Shown here piece after piece: positions 7,932 through 16,720 of a stretch of 64,000 bases of DNA (position 1 is the first letter of the stretch; each line of letters starts with the position of its first letter). Made by a program: the position numbers and the translations under genes. The DNA comes from Candidatus Gastranaerophilales bacterium (GTDB taxonomy: Bacteria; Cyanobacteriota; Vampirovibrionia; Gastranaerophilales; Gastranaerophilaceae): the NCBI GenBank assembly GCA_944325785.1, contig CALVBN010000006.1:1-64000 (forward strand), written 5' to 3'. The notes beneath the pieces are model-generated. The model made no database searches and was not told the origin of the DNA. It was given only the letters and a program-made list of their open reading frames with translations.

Positions 7932-8584
7932 CGTTCGATTAGTCTTATTCTTGTATCCGAATAGTATTCTTGATTAATTTTATTTGCATTTTCAACACGC
8001 ATAATTTTGTTATCAAGCTCGCTGTTTGGATTTAGTTCTGATGCGAGTTTTAGGTATCTTAAAGATGCTTCCGTGTCTCCAAATTTTTCATAAATGTCGC
8101 CTATTTTATAGAGCGTTTCATAATGTCTTGTGTATCCGTTTTTGTAAGCGCGTTGATACATTTTCAAAGCTTTTTTAAACATGTTTCTTTTATAATAAAA
8201 TTCTCCGAAATAAAAACAAGCTTCTGCGCTGTTTTCATTAATCCCGAGCGCCTGTGAGAAACTTCCTTTTGCATATTTATCCATGCCTATTGCATCATAC
8301 AAGATTCCAAGCCGTATGGGGTAAATTATATTTTTCGGGTTTTTGCGGTTTAATATTGTGTACAAATTAAGCGCGGCAGTCATTTCTTCACTGAGTCCGC
8401 CTCCGGATTTAAGTGCAAGTCCATAATATAATTTTGCTCTTGTTTCTAATTCTTCCTGATTCAGATTTTTGTATTCAATCGGAATTTGATACTCAAGCCC
8501 GCCCTTGAGAGGTGCCGGTATACAAACTTGCTGTAACATCCCTAATACAAAAAATGCAGATAAAATTTTAATCAATTGGCGCAT
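7928..8584 (-). CDS. Exported tetratricopeptide-repeat protein
   Basis: A 218-aa protein with an N-terminal hydrophobic segment (LIKILSAFFVLGMLQQVCI) and about three to four TPR units between residues 80 and 195. The repeats show the usual spacing of small and aromatic residues (AEACFYFGEFYYKRNMFKKA, then YETLYKIGDIYEKFGDTEAS). It is likely a periplasmic scaffold. It is the first gene of a two-gene operon with the TonB-C-like gene. A -10-like TAAGAT ends 7 nt before the ATG and there is no Shine-Dalgarno sequence. Confidence 0.85.
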   Translation of the reverse strand: MRQLIKILSAFFVLGMLQQVCIPAPLKGGLEYQIPIEYKNLNQEELETRAKLYYGLALKSGGGLSEEMTAALNLYTILNRKNPKNIIYPIRLGILYDAIGMDKYAKGSFSQALGINENSAEACFYFGEFYYKRNMFKKALKMYQRAYKNGYTRHYETLYKIGDIYEKFGDTEASLRYLKLASELNPNSELDNKIMRVENANKINQEYYSDTRIRLIER

Positions 8585-8591
8585 ATAATTT

Positions 8592-8597
8592 ATCTTA
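8592..8597 (-). promoter_or_regulatory. Putative -10 box of the TPR/TonB-C pair
   Basis: Minus-strand TAAGAT ends 7 nt before the ATG at 8584, matching the leaderless pattern seen at other genes here. It is weaker than the anmK case because it lacks the extended TGn. Confidence 0.4.
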
Positions 8598-8664
8598 ATA
8601 TTACATAATAATATCTATTATATCAAGTAATTTTTTAGTAGAATATTAAAAGAGGGTTGAACCA

Positions 8665-9018
8665 TTGAAAGAATTTGTATGCTTAGCAGTGTTTATAATA
8701 CTTTCCGCAATGTTTGCTGTTGCAATGGTTGTTGCCGGTTTTATCTGCCAGTATAAAAGCAGATGTAATATAAAAGAATCAACATATGAATGCGGTGTAA
8801 ATCCTATTGAGGATGCAAGAATACAATTCGATGTAAAATATTTTAACTATGCAGTTATGTTTCTGATTTTTGATATTGAAACGATTTTTCTTTATCCGTT
8901 TGCAGTATTTGTAAACTGGCTCGGATGGTTTGCAATAATAGAAGCATTTATTTTTGCTGCGCTGCTTTTGTTCGGTCTGGTCTTTGCGATTAATAAAAAA
9001 ATGCTGAGGTGGGTATAA
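8665..9018 (+). CDS. nuoA: Complex I subunit A (NuoA/NdhC)
   Basis: Membrane subunit of the proton-pumping NADH dehydrogenase-like complex. It has 117 aa and three hydrophobic helices. The conserved loop [20 protein letters not shown] (about 42-61) is diagnostic. The start is TTG at 8665 with agagggttg upstream. It is the first gene of an 11-gene operon in the order A-B-C-D-H-I-J-K-L-M-N, and its stop overlaps the nuoB start (TAATG). Confidence 0.96.
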   Translation: MKEFVCLAVFIILSAMFAVAMVVAGFICQYKSRCNIKESTYECGVNPIEDARIQFDVKYFNYAVMFLIFDIETIFLYPFAVFVNWLGWFAIIEAFIFAALLLFGLVFAINKKMLRWV

Positions 9019-9560
9019 TGAATATAATACTGACTTCAATAGATTATATTTTAAATTGGAGCAGGGCAAATTCTCTCTGGCCTTTGACATTCGCTACATC
9101 CTGCTGCGGAATAGAGATGATGCAGACTGTTGCATCTGATAATGATATTGCGCGGTTTGGTTCGGAAGTCTTCAGGGGGTCTCCGAGGCAGGCGGATTTA
9201 TTAATCTGCGCAGGAACGATTACGCATAAAATGGCGCCTGTGCTTTTGAGGCTTTATCAGCAGATGGCGGAGCCCAAATACGTAATTGCAATGGGTGCAT
9301 GCACGTGCGGGGGCGGAATGTTTGCGGAAACTTCCTATTCTGTAGTTAACGGAATTGATAAAATTATTCCGGTAGATATATTTCTTCCGATGTGTCCGCC
9401 AAGACCGGAAGCGCTGATTGATGCAATAAGAAAACTGCAGAATAAAATAAAAAAAGAATCTGTTTTGAAGAGAAAAGATTTTGTTAATTTTCACACCCCG
9501 AAATTAATAGAAATGAACGGAATATTAGGGGAAAAAGGGGGAAGCGATGAACTGGCATGA
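9018..9560 (+). CDS. nuoB: Complex I subunit B (NuoB/NdhK), N2 cluster
   Basis: Holds the terminal [4Fe-4S] cluster N2 that hands electrons to quinone. With the ATG at 9018 (gaggtggg upstream) the N2 ligands are Cys29, Cys30 (TSCCGIEMM), Cys95 ([10 protein letters not shown]) and Cys126 (PMCPPRPEA), all present. The frame extends to a GTG at 9009, but the ATG overlaps the nuoA stop and is better placed. The nuoC start lies 14 bp before its stop. Confidence 0.96.
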   Translation: MNIILTSIDYILNWSRANSLWPLTFATSCCGIEMMQTVASDNDIARFGSEVFRGSPRQADLLICAGTITHKMAPVLLRLYQQMAEPKYVIAMGACTCGGGMFAETSYSVVNGIDKIIPVDIFLPMCPPRPEALIDAIRKLQNKIKKESVLKRKDFVNFHTPKLIEMNGILGEKGGSDELA

Positions 9561-9984
9561 GTTTGTAAGAATATTTGATGATTGTGAACTTGCAGGAGAT
9601 AAGATTATTGTAAAATCAAGACTGCATGATGTTATAGAGTTTGTTATTAATAATTATCCGTATAATATGCTGAAAGAAATTATTGCTGTGGATAATAAAG
9701 ATAATAGTACGGAACTTATATATCATATGTATTCTGTTGATGATGAAGAAGATTTGTATATCTCAATCACTGTACAGGGCGAGGCAGAAAGTATCTCTGA
9801 TATATTTGAATCTGCTGTTGCAGATGAAAGAGAAATTTATGATTTGTTCGGTATAAATTTCATCGGTCATGAAGATTTAAAACGGCTTTATATGCCGGAG
9901 GACTGGAAAGGGTTTCCGCTGAGAAAAGATTATGTGCAGGATGATACGAGGTTAGCGTGGAATGACGGCAACGACGAGGCTTAA
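9547..9984 (+). CDS. nuoC: Complex I subunit C (NuoC/NdhJ)
   Basis: Peripheral-arm subunit of about 30 kDa-family type, 145 aa here. The signature [19 protein letters not shown] and the closing [16 protein letters not shown] are clear. It is separate from NuoD, unlike the CD fusion of enterobacteria. An aaggggg sits before the ATG, and the gene overlaps both neighbours (14 bp with nuoB, 23 bp with nuoD). Confidence 0.95.
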   Translation: MNWHEFVRIFDDCELAGDKIIVKSRLHDVIEFVINNYPYNMLKEIIAVDNKDNSTELIYHMYSVDDEEDLYISITVQGEAESISDIFESAVADEREIYDLFGINFIGHEDLKRLYMPEDWKGFPLRKDYVQDDTRLAWNDGNDEA

Positions 9985-11056
9985 ACTAAATCTCGGTCCC
10001 CAGCATCCTTCAACGCACGGGGTTTTGCGTCTGCTTCTTGAACTGGAAGGAGAAAAAATTCTTTCGTGCGAACCGGATATAGGTTATCTTCACCGCGGAA
10101 TGGAAAAAATGGCGGAGAAGCTGACTTATATACAATACTTGCCTCTGGTTGACAGACTTGATTATCTGGCGGGCTTTTTTTATTCCGAACTATTATGCAG
10201 AATTGTTGAAACTGCATGCCAAGCTGAACTGCCGGATAAGGTGAGAGTCATAAGGGTTATGATGCTTGAACTCAACAGAATCGCATCTCACCTTTTATGG
10301 GTCGGGGCATTCTTGATGGATTTGGGCGCAACATCGCCGTATTTTTATGTTTTCCGCGAAAGAGAAATGATTTTAAGATATTTTGAAAAAGTTACCGGTC
10401 AGAGAATGATGTATAATTACTTTATTTTCGGCGGTGTAAGAAAAGATATCGAATTCCTGGAAAATGTAGAGGAAATTATTTCTATTCTGCCTCAAAAAAT
10501 TGATGATTATGAAAAAATTATTACAGATAATCCGATTTTTATAAGAAGAACCGTAAATAAAGGTATACTTGAGCCGGAAACAGCGTTTAATTTTGCGATA
10601 ACCGGAGTTAACCTTAGGGCAAGCGGTGTGGACTATGATTACAGGCATCAAGACAGTTTGTATAAAGGTTTTGATTTTAAGGCAATTGTACTTGACGGAA
10701 AAGATGCATGGAGCAGATACAAAGCAAGAATTCTGGAAATGAGAGAAAGTATAAATATTGTAAAACAGGCGCTTGATTATCTGAAAAAATCCGGTCCTCT
10801 TGAACAGAGGCTGATACCTCCGATAAATCTAAAGCTTCCGGAAGGCGAATACTTTGCGGAAATCGAAGCTCCGCGCGGGCTTGCCTGCTGTTATGTACGC
10901 TCAGAAGGCGATGATAAACCATACAGGCTTAAATGGAGAACGGGTTCTTATTATTCCGTAAACCTTTTGAGAAATATTTTAAAGGGCGAGTATTTGAATG
11001 ACGCAATTGCTATTGCGGGCTCTCTGGATATTATTCTGCCGGAGGTGGATAAGTAG
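9962..11056 (+). CDS. nuoD: Complex I subunit D (NuoD/NdhH), quinone site
   Basis: The 49-kDa subunit forming the quinone pocket with Nuo[21 protein letters not shown] at the N-terminus includes the quinone-binding His of the HPSTHG loop. [12 protein letters not shown] and [14 protein letters not shown] are further family blocks. Related to the large subunit of [NiFe] hydrogenases, but the nickel-binding Cys pairs are absent, as expected. At 364 aa it is slightly short of the usual 390-400. It ends one base before nuoH begins. Confidence 0.96.
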   Translation: MTATTRLKLNLGPQHPSTHGVLRLLLELEGEKILSCEPDIGYLHRGMEKMAEKLTYIQYLPLVDRLDYLAGFFYSELLCRIVETACQAELPDKVRVIRVMMLELNRIASHLLWVGAFLMDLGATSPYFYVFREREMILRYFEKVTGQRMMYNYFIFGGVRKDIEFLENVEEIISILPQKIDDYEKIITDNPIFIRRTVNKGILEPETAFNFAITGVNLRASGVDYDYRHQDSLYKGFDFKAIVLDGKDAWSRYKARILEMRESINIVKQALDYLKKSGPLEQRLIPPINLKLPEGEYFAEIEAPRGLACCYVRSEGDDKPYRLKWRTGSYYSVNLLRNILKGEYLNDAIAIAGSLDIILPEVDK

Positions 11057-12136
11057 ATGAATTATCTTTATTTTTTATACATTGAATTTCTAAGCAGGCA
11101 TAATATTCCTAAGCTTTTCGGGGATATAACTTTTTATTTTATTCCTTTTTGTATAATTGCTGCGGCTCTGCTTGTGGTTGTCCTTGTGCTTGTTCTTGCA
11201 GAGAGAAAACTGCTGGGATTTTTTACGCAGAGAAAAGGTCCGAACAGAGTCGGTGTATGGGGAATTCTGCAGACCGTTGCAGATGCTTTCAAACTCTTGT
11301 GCAAAGAAAATATTACGCCCAAAAAGGCTGACAGGTTTTTGTTTAATCTTGCGCCGATTTTAGCGTTTGTACCGATGTTTGCGGCTCTTGGCGTAATTCC
11401 TTACAGTGCAGAATTTACTTTTATTAATACTCAGACAAATGTTATTTTATATCTTGTACTTGCGGCTTTTCCTGTGATAAGCATTTTTCTTGCGGGCTGG
11501 GCGAGTAATAATAAATACTCTTTGTTCGGTGCAATGCGCAGTATTTCGCAGGTTTTGAGCTATGAGCTTCCTATAGCTTTTGTTGTTTTGTCAATTGCGG
11601 TTCTTTCTTCTTCAATGAATCTGACGGGGATTACCCTTGCGCAGTTTTCAAGATGGGGAGTTGCGGGCTGGTTTGTTTTTCCTTGTATTTTGGGTTTTGT
11701 TATTATGTTTATCAGTATTCTTGCTGAATTAAACAGATGCCCGTTTGATTTGCCGGAGGCGGAAAGCGAATTAATCTGCGGGTATAATACTGAGTATTCC
11801 GGCATGAGGTTTGCGATTTTTTATCTTACGGAATATTCAATGATGTTTGCAAACGCTATGTTTCTGGCAATTCTGTTTTTAGGCGGATATCTTTCGCCTT
11901 TCGGAAAATATTTATTTAATAATTCGTTCTTGATTTATTTTGAACAGGCTTTCTGGCTTATGCTTAAAGCCGGAATTATTATATTTGTGATGATATGGAT
12001 AAGGGCGGTTCTTCCGAGGCTTGCGTCTTTTGATCTGCTGAAGTTTTCATGGGCAGTTTTGCTGCCGCTTTCTATTCTAAATTTTTTCATAATGGTGCTG
12101 TATAAATTTATTGCGGGAGGCGGAGTATGTGCATAG
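11057..12136 (+). CDS. nuoH: Complex I subunit H (NuoH/NdhA)
   Basis: Membrane subunit linking the quinone pocket to the pump modules; 359 aa with about eight helices. Conserved blocks include FTQRKGPNRVGVWGILQ, DAFKLLCKE, AELNRCPFDLPEAESEL and the glutamates of the E-channel region. The ATG directly follows the nuoD stop, and its own end overlaps nuoI by 10 bp. Confidence 0.96.
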   Translation: MNYLYFLYIEFLSRHNIPKLFGDITFYFIPFCIIAAALLVVVLVLVLAERKLLGFFTQRKGPNRVGVWGILQTVADAFKLLCKENITPKKADRFLFNLAPILAFVPMFAALGVIPYSAEFTFINTQTNVILYLVLAAFPVISIFLAGWASNNKYSLFGAMRSISQVLSYELPIAFVVLSIAVLSSSMNLTGITLAQFSRWGVAGWFVFPCILGFVIMFISILAELNRCPFDLPEAESELICGYNTEYSGMRFAIFYLTEYSMMFANAMFLAILFLGGYLSPFGKYLFNNSFLIYFEQAFWLMLKAGIIIFVMIWIRAVLPRLASFDLLKFSWAVLLPLSILNFFIMVLYKFIAGGGVCA

Positions 12137-12516
12137 AATTTTTCGGCGCGGTAAAAGCATTATGGGAAGGCATGCTGACAGTTTTTAAACATTTATTTAA
12201 AAGGGCTGTTACTTTAGAGTATCCGGAAAAGAAAAGAGATCTCAATGGCGCCTTTAGAGGGAAACCGGTCGTTGAGGGCTGTATTGGATGCGGTATCTGC
12301 CAGAGGGTTTGTCCTTCCGGTGCAATTGAATTCAAAAAGGACGAGAATGGTAAAGTTGTATTTTATAAATTTGATTTAAAAAAATGTATTTTTTGCGGAA
12401 ACTGCGCTTTTTACTGTCCTAAGGGTGCAATAAAAATGACAAAAGAATACGAACTTGCAGTGCAGAATAAGGATGAGTTAAATTTGATTTACAGAGGAGG
12501 GGCGGAAAATGATTGA
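12127..12516 (+). CDS. nuoI: Complex I subunit I (NuoI/NdhI), two [4Fe-4S] clusters
   Basis: Carries clusters N6a and N6b. Two ferredoxin motifs are intact: Cys52/55/58/62 (CIGCGICQRVCP) and Cys87/90/93/97 (CIFCGNCAFYCP). At 129 aa it is shorter than many NuoI proteins (about 160-180). In a complex without NuoEFG this subunit is the likely entry point for electrons from soluble ferredoxin; that is inference from cyanobacterial and archaeal relatives. Confidence 0.95.
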   Translation: MCIEFFGAVKALWEGMLTVFKHLFKRAVTLEYPEKKRDLNGAFRGKPVVEGCIGCGICQRVCPSGAIEFKKDENGKVVFYKFDLKKCIFCGNCAFYCPKGAIKMTKEYELAVQNKDELNLIYRGGAEND

Positions 12517-13030
12517 TAATCCCGTTATATTTTATTCGGCTTCTTTCTTATTGATTTTATTTGTTTTAGGAGCATTATTTGCAAGGAATATTATTTATTC
12601 TCTTTTATGCTCTGTTGTTGTGTTCTTTTTAGGCGCTTTGTTTTTCTATGTATTGGGTTCTGAATACAACGCTATAATTCAAGCTGCCGTATATGGTCTT
12701 GCAGTTCCTGTTCTAATCGGGATTTCAATAATGTTCTGGCATAACGGAAAAGAAAAAGAAAAAAGGGCGGAAAAATTTACTATTCCTTATATAACTCTGA
12801 TGTGCGCGGGAATTTTTGTTCTGGCGTTTGTGTATCTTGTGATGATGTCTGTTGCAATGGTGCCGGATACGTTTTGTATAAAAGAGCTTGCGCAGGTTAA
12901 TGCGTTTGATAATATATCAGTGTTTGCTAAGGGCATTTTTGTTAATTATGTATGGGCGTTTGAACTGGTATCGCTTCTTTTAACAATAGTGATTGCAGGT
13001 TTAAGTTTGTTTAAAAAAAGGGGGGCATAG
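12509..13030 (+). CDS. nuoJ: Complex I subunit J (NuoJ/NdhG)
   Basis: Hydrophobic 173-aa protein with about five membrane helices. Assignment rests on position between nuoI and nuoK, size, and the LGSEYNAIIQAAVYGLAVPVL block, the usual conserved helix 3 (normally YVGAIMVLFLFVIM-like). The start overlaps nuoI by 8 bp, after gaggagggg. Confidence 0.92.
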   Translation: MIDNPVIFYSASFLLILFVLGALFARNIIYSLLCSVVVFFLGALFFYVLGSEYNAIIQAAVYGLAVPVLIGISIMFWHNGKEKEKRAEKFTIPYITLMCAGIFVLAFVYLVMMSVAMVPDTFCIKELAQVNAFDNISVFAKGIFVNYVWAFELVSLLLTIVIAGLSLFKKRGA

Positions 13031-13031
13031 G

Positions 13032-13337
13032 GTGGACATAACAATATATCATTATTTATTTATAGGATTATTGCTGTTTTTATGCGGGCTTATCGGTTCT
13101 GTTCTTGTTAAGAACGTTATTAAGGTGTTAATTTCAATCGAATTTATGCTTATGGGGGTTAATATAAACTTTGTAGCCTTTGCTTCTTTTTGCGATAATA
13201 TAACTTTCGACGGGTATATTTTTGCATTATTTTATATGGGAATCGGCGCGGTAGAACTTGCGGTTGCGATTTATATTTTCTATCTGATGTATCAGAAAAA
13301 ACAGAGCGACAGTATTGATAAGTATAGTGATTTGTAG
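13032..13337 (+). CDS. nuoK: Complex I subunit K (NuoK/NdhE)
   Basis: Small membrane subunit of 101 aa with three helices. The conserved glutamates needed for proton transfer are visible in SIEFMLMGVNINFVAF (first) and FYMGIGAVELAVAIYIF (second). The start is GTG at 13032 with agggg just upstream and one base after the nuoJ stop. Confidence 0.95.
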   Translation: MDITIYHYLFIGLLLFLCGLIGSVLVKNVIKVLISIEFMLMGVNINFVAFASFCDNITFDGYIFALFYMGIGAVELAVAIYIFYLMYQKKQSDSIDKYSDL

Positions 13338-13345
13338 GAGTTATA

Positions 13346-15184
13346 ATGGCAGATATAATTTTAGATAACATATATTTAATACTTCTCCTGCCGTTATGGA
13401 TTTTCTTAATCATAATGTGCGGAAGATTTTTTGCCGTGTATGTAAATAAAAGAATTATATATACTCTTACTCTTCTGTCGTCTTTTTTAGGAATACTTTT
13501 GTGTTCAGTAAGTCTTGTCAAGGTTAGGGATACTGTAGAGCAGAGTTTCCAGTTTATTAAGATTAATAATTTTTCAATTCCTGTCGGGCTTCATATTGAC
13601 AAGTTTTCGCTGATTATGGCGCTTGTTCTTTTTCTGGTTAGCTTTCTTGTACAGATTTTTTCAATTCCGTATATGAAAAAGGAGGAGAAAAACTATCGTT
13701 TTTATGCGCTTTTGAATTTGTTTAATTTTTCTATGGCAGGATTATTATTCAGTCCGAACTTATTCCAGATGTATGCTTTCTGGGAGCTTGTAGGTATTGT
13801 TTCTTACCTGCTTATCGGTTTTGAATATAAAAAGAAAGAAAAATCAGAAGCTTCAAGACGTGTTCTGATTACAAACCGGATAGGCGATACGGCACTGCTT
13901 GGCGGGATAATATTAACCTCATATTTTATGTACAATTATGCGGGAAATCTTTCTTTTACGGCGCTTGCGTTTGAAGATATGAATGCGGTTTCAACACTTT
14001 TGTATGCTTATACTTCAACTCCGCAATTCTGGATTATATGTTTATTATTTATAACCGGAGCTGCGGTAAAATCTGCGCAGTTTCCGTTTTATACATGGCT
14101 TCAAGATGCAATGGAAGCAAAACTGCCTGTCAGTGCGCTTCTGCATTCTGCAACAATGGTTGCTGCAGGTGTTTATTTGATAATTAGGCTCCTTCCATTC
14201 TTTTCTATGGAAGTTGGAATTATGAGGATAATTGCGGCATTGGGCGTTGTGACTGCACTTATTTGTTCAATTCTTGCATCAGTTGAAATACATCCTAAAA
14301 AAGTTCTTGCGTATTCTACTTCCGCAAATCTCGGGTTGATGTTTCTTGCGGTCGGGATTTTGAATATCAAGGCTGCTTTGATACTTTTTATTGCTCATGC
14401 ATTTATTAAATCTATGTTATTCTTGTGTCTTGGAGTTAACAAAGACGGGTGCGAAAGTTATATGGGATTTATTACTTTTGTTCTCGGCGGTTTGAGTCTT
14501 GCGGGGCTGATTTTCTCCGGACTTTCTGCAAAAGAGTTTTTGTTCACTGCAGTAAAACACGAAGCAGCATTTGTTGTTTTATTCGCTTTGATTTCATTCT
14601 TAACTGCTTTTTATATAATGAGAATTTCTCTGGTTATGGTTGAAGATTCAAAATTGTGCAACAAAATTGATTTCTTTAGATTTCTGCCGGCTGCTTTATT
14701 ATTTATTTTAAACGTTATGTTTTATTTCTTTGTAAGACGCAGAATAAGCTACGAACTTGATATTCCGTTTTGGTCGGCATTTGTCGGATGGGCTGCGGTT
14801 TATTTTCTGTATACAAAAAAATGGCTTACAAAGGTTAGTGAAACTCCGAAGCTTCTTGAAAGATTTTATAATAATATTCTTACAAAAATTTATGCTAAAA
14901 CTGCAGATATCTGTAATTTTATTGATGTAAAGATTTTAGGAAATTATAAACCAGTCAAAGTCTGCGCAAGAGGCGGAGTTTTTCTGGTTAATCTTGTTGA
15001 AACATATATCATGAATAAGGCTGTAACGTTTACTGCAAAAACAGTTGAGAAGTTCTCGGAATTAGATTCCAAAGCCCAGAAAAGAAATGTGCAGGTGTAT
15101 AACGCATATGCGTTTATTCTGGCTGCAATAATCATAAGCTGTGTGATAATTACTTATACAATAGTTTTAAGCCAATTAAGCTAA
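13346..15184 (+). CDS. nuoL: Complex I subunit L (NuoL/NdhF), antiporter-like
   Basis: The largest pump subunit, 612 aa with about 16 helices. Blocks typical of the Mrp-antiporter family are present: FWELVGIVSYLLIGF (conserved Glu), AVKSAQFPFYTWLQDAMEAKLPVSALLHSATMV (conserved Lys and His), and KKVLAYSTSANLGLMFLAVG. The C-terminal third includes the long lateral helix region and ends in a final membrane segment (IIISCVIITYTIVL). The gene lies 8 bp after nuoK. Confidence 0.95.
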   Translation: MADIILDNIYLILLLPLWIFLIIMCGRFFAVYVNKRIIYTLTLLSSFLGILLCSVSLVKVRDTVEQSFQFIKINNFSIPVGLHIDKFSLIMALVLFLVSFLVQIFSIPYMKKEEKNYRFYALLNLFNFSMAGLLFSPNLFQMYAFWELVGIVSYLLIGFEYKKKEKSEASRRVLITNRIGDTALLGGIILTSYFMYNYAGNLSFTALAFEDMNAVSTLLYAYTSTPQFWIICLLFITGAAVKSAQFPFYTWLQDAMEAKLPVSALLHSATMVAAGVYLIIRLLPFFSMEVGIMRIIAALGVVTALICSILASVEIHPKKVLAYSTSANLGLMFLAVGILNIKAALILFIAHAFIKSMLFLCLGVNKDGCESYMGFITFVLGGLSLAGLIFSGLSAKEFLFTAVKHEAAFVVLFALISFLTAFYIMRISLVMVEDSKLCNKIDFFRFLPAALLFILNVMFYFFVRRRISYELDIPFWSAFVGWAAVYFLYTKKWLTKVSETPKLLERFYNNILTKIYAKTADICNFIDVKILGNYKPVKVCARGGVFLVNLVETYIMNKAVTFTAKTVEKFSELDSKAQKRNVQVYNAYAFILAAIIISCVIITYTIVLSQLS

Positions 15185-15193
15185 AGGAGAAAT

Positions 15194-16678
15194 ATGGACA
15201 TATTTTTATCAATACCGTTTTTAATATTTATACCGTTTGTTGCATCAATTTTGCTCATATCGCCGTTATTTACCAATAATGAGATTGTGGTAAGGCGCTT
15301 TGCAAAAGGTGTATGCGTTTTTCATTTTTTGTATTCAATATTGATGCTTGCCTGCTTTGACAGCGCAAATCCTTATATGAGCGAAATTCACTTTTTTGGG
15401 CTTGACTGGGTTCAATCTATGGGGGTTAAATTCATATTCAAGCTTGACAGTATCTCTATGATTTTGGCGGTATTAACTTCTTTTGTGTTTATGATTGCGT
15501 CTTTGGCAAGTAAATTTAATATAAGAAGAAATCATAAATTTTATTATTCCATGTTTTTGCTTTTGATGTCTGCAATTTTGGGTATATTCACTTCTGCAGA
15601 TATGTTTGTATTCTTCCTTTTCTGGGAATTGGAGCTTATTCCTGCGTATTTCTTGATTGGAAACAAGTGGAGAGAAACGGACGAAGAAGATGTGAAAAAA
15701 GCTCAGAATTCTGCAATAAAATTTGTGTTATTCACTTTTTTAGGAAGTATGGTTATGCTTCTTGGAATTTTACTTTTGCATTATTATAACTATGTATCAA
15801 ACGGAATCTTGTCCGCCAGTTTTTCTGATATAGTGGATTCAACAATACCGGATTCTATTCAGTATCTTATTGCTGTATGTCTTCTTATCGGTTTTGGTGT
15901 AAAGCTTCCTATAATACCTTTGCACAGTTGGCTTCCGGATGCACATACAAATGCTCCGACGCCTGTAAGTATGGTTCTGGCGGGTATTTTGTTGAAAACG
16001 GGCGCTTATGGTATTTTTAGATTTAATTATGAAACCCTGCCGAATTCTTTCAGCTTTATAGCGCCGGTGCTTGCTGTTTTTGCGCTTGTTAATATTATAT
16101 TTACGGCATTTGTAGCCTATGCGCAGACGGATATTAAGCGCATTGTTGCGTATTCAAGCATTTCTAATATGGGGCTTGTTTTGCTCGGGCTTTGTGCATT
16201 TAACCAAATAGGCTTGTCTGCATCTGTTTTTCACATGGTTGCGCATGCTCTTGTCACATGCGGGCTGTTTATGATTGCAGGTATTGTATATTTGAGATGC
16301 AAAACCCGCGACATTAATACATTAACCGGTATTGCCTCTGTTATGCCCAGATTGTTTGGCTTTGCTGTGCTGATTGTTCTGGCATCAATCGGAATTCCTG
16401 CTTTTGCTCCGTTTATAAGCGAAGTCCTTACTGTAATCGGTGCAATGAATTCTGATTTGTCCGATGTTATGAAAATGTGCGCTGTTTTTGCGCTTCCTGT
16501 ATTAATTTTGAGTTCCTGCTATATGCTTAAATTTCTGCATAACGGATTTTTCGGAGAAACTGCGTATGAAAAAGCTAACGATATTACGGTGCATGAATTT
16601 CTTGTACTGGCATCTGTTTTGGCGGGGCTTGTTATATTCGGGCTTTTCCCAGATACAATTCTGGGTATGCTGAAGTGA
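15194..16678 (+). CDS. nuoM: Complex I subunit M (NuoM/NdhD), antiporter-like
   Basis: Pump subunit of 494 aa. FFLFWELELIPAYFLIG holds the conserved Glu, GVKLPIIPLHSWLPDAHTNAPTPVSMVLAGILLKTGAYG is the hallmark block with Lys and His, and KRIVAYSSISNMGLVLLG follows. About 14 helices are expected. An aaaggag precedes the ATG, which lies 9 bp after the nuoL stop. Confidence 0.96.
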   Translation: MDIFLSIPFLIFIPFVASILLISPLFTNNEIVVRRFAKGVCVFHFLYSILMLACFDSANPYMSEIHFFGLDWVQSMGVKFIFKLDSISMILAVLTSFVFMIASLASKFNIRRNHKFYYSMFLLLMSAILGIFTSADMFVFFLFWELELIPAYFLIGNKWRETDEEDVKKAQNSAIKFVLFTFLGSMVMLLGILLLHYYNYVSNGILSASFSDIVDSTIPDSIQYLIAVCLLIGFGVKLPIIPLHSWLPDAHTNAPTPVSMVLAGILLKTGAYGIFRFNYETLPNSFSFIAPVLAVFALVNIIFTAFVAYAQTDIKRIVAYSSISNMGLVLLGLCAFNQIGLSASVFHMVAHALVTCGLFMIAGIVYLRCKTRDINTLTGIASVMPRLFGFAVLIVLASIGIPAFAPFISEVLTVIGAMNSDLSDVMKMCAVFALPVLILSSCYMLKFLHNGFFGETAYEKANDITVHEFLVLASVLAGLVIFGLFPDTILGMLK

Positions 16679-16720
16679 TGTAAATAATCTGATTATTTAG
16701 GTGAATTTTGGAGATGGATA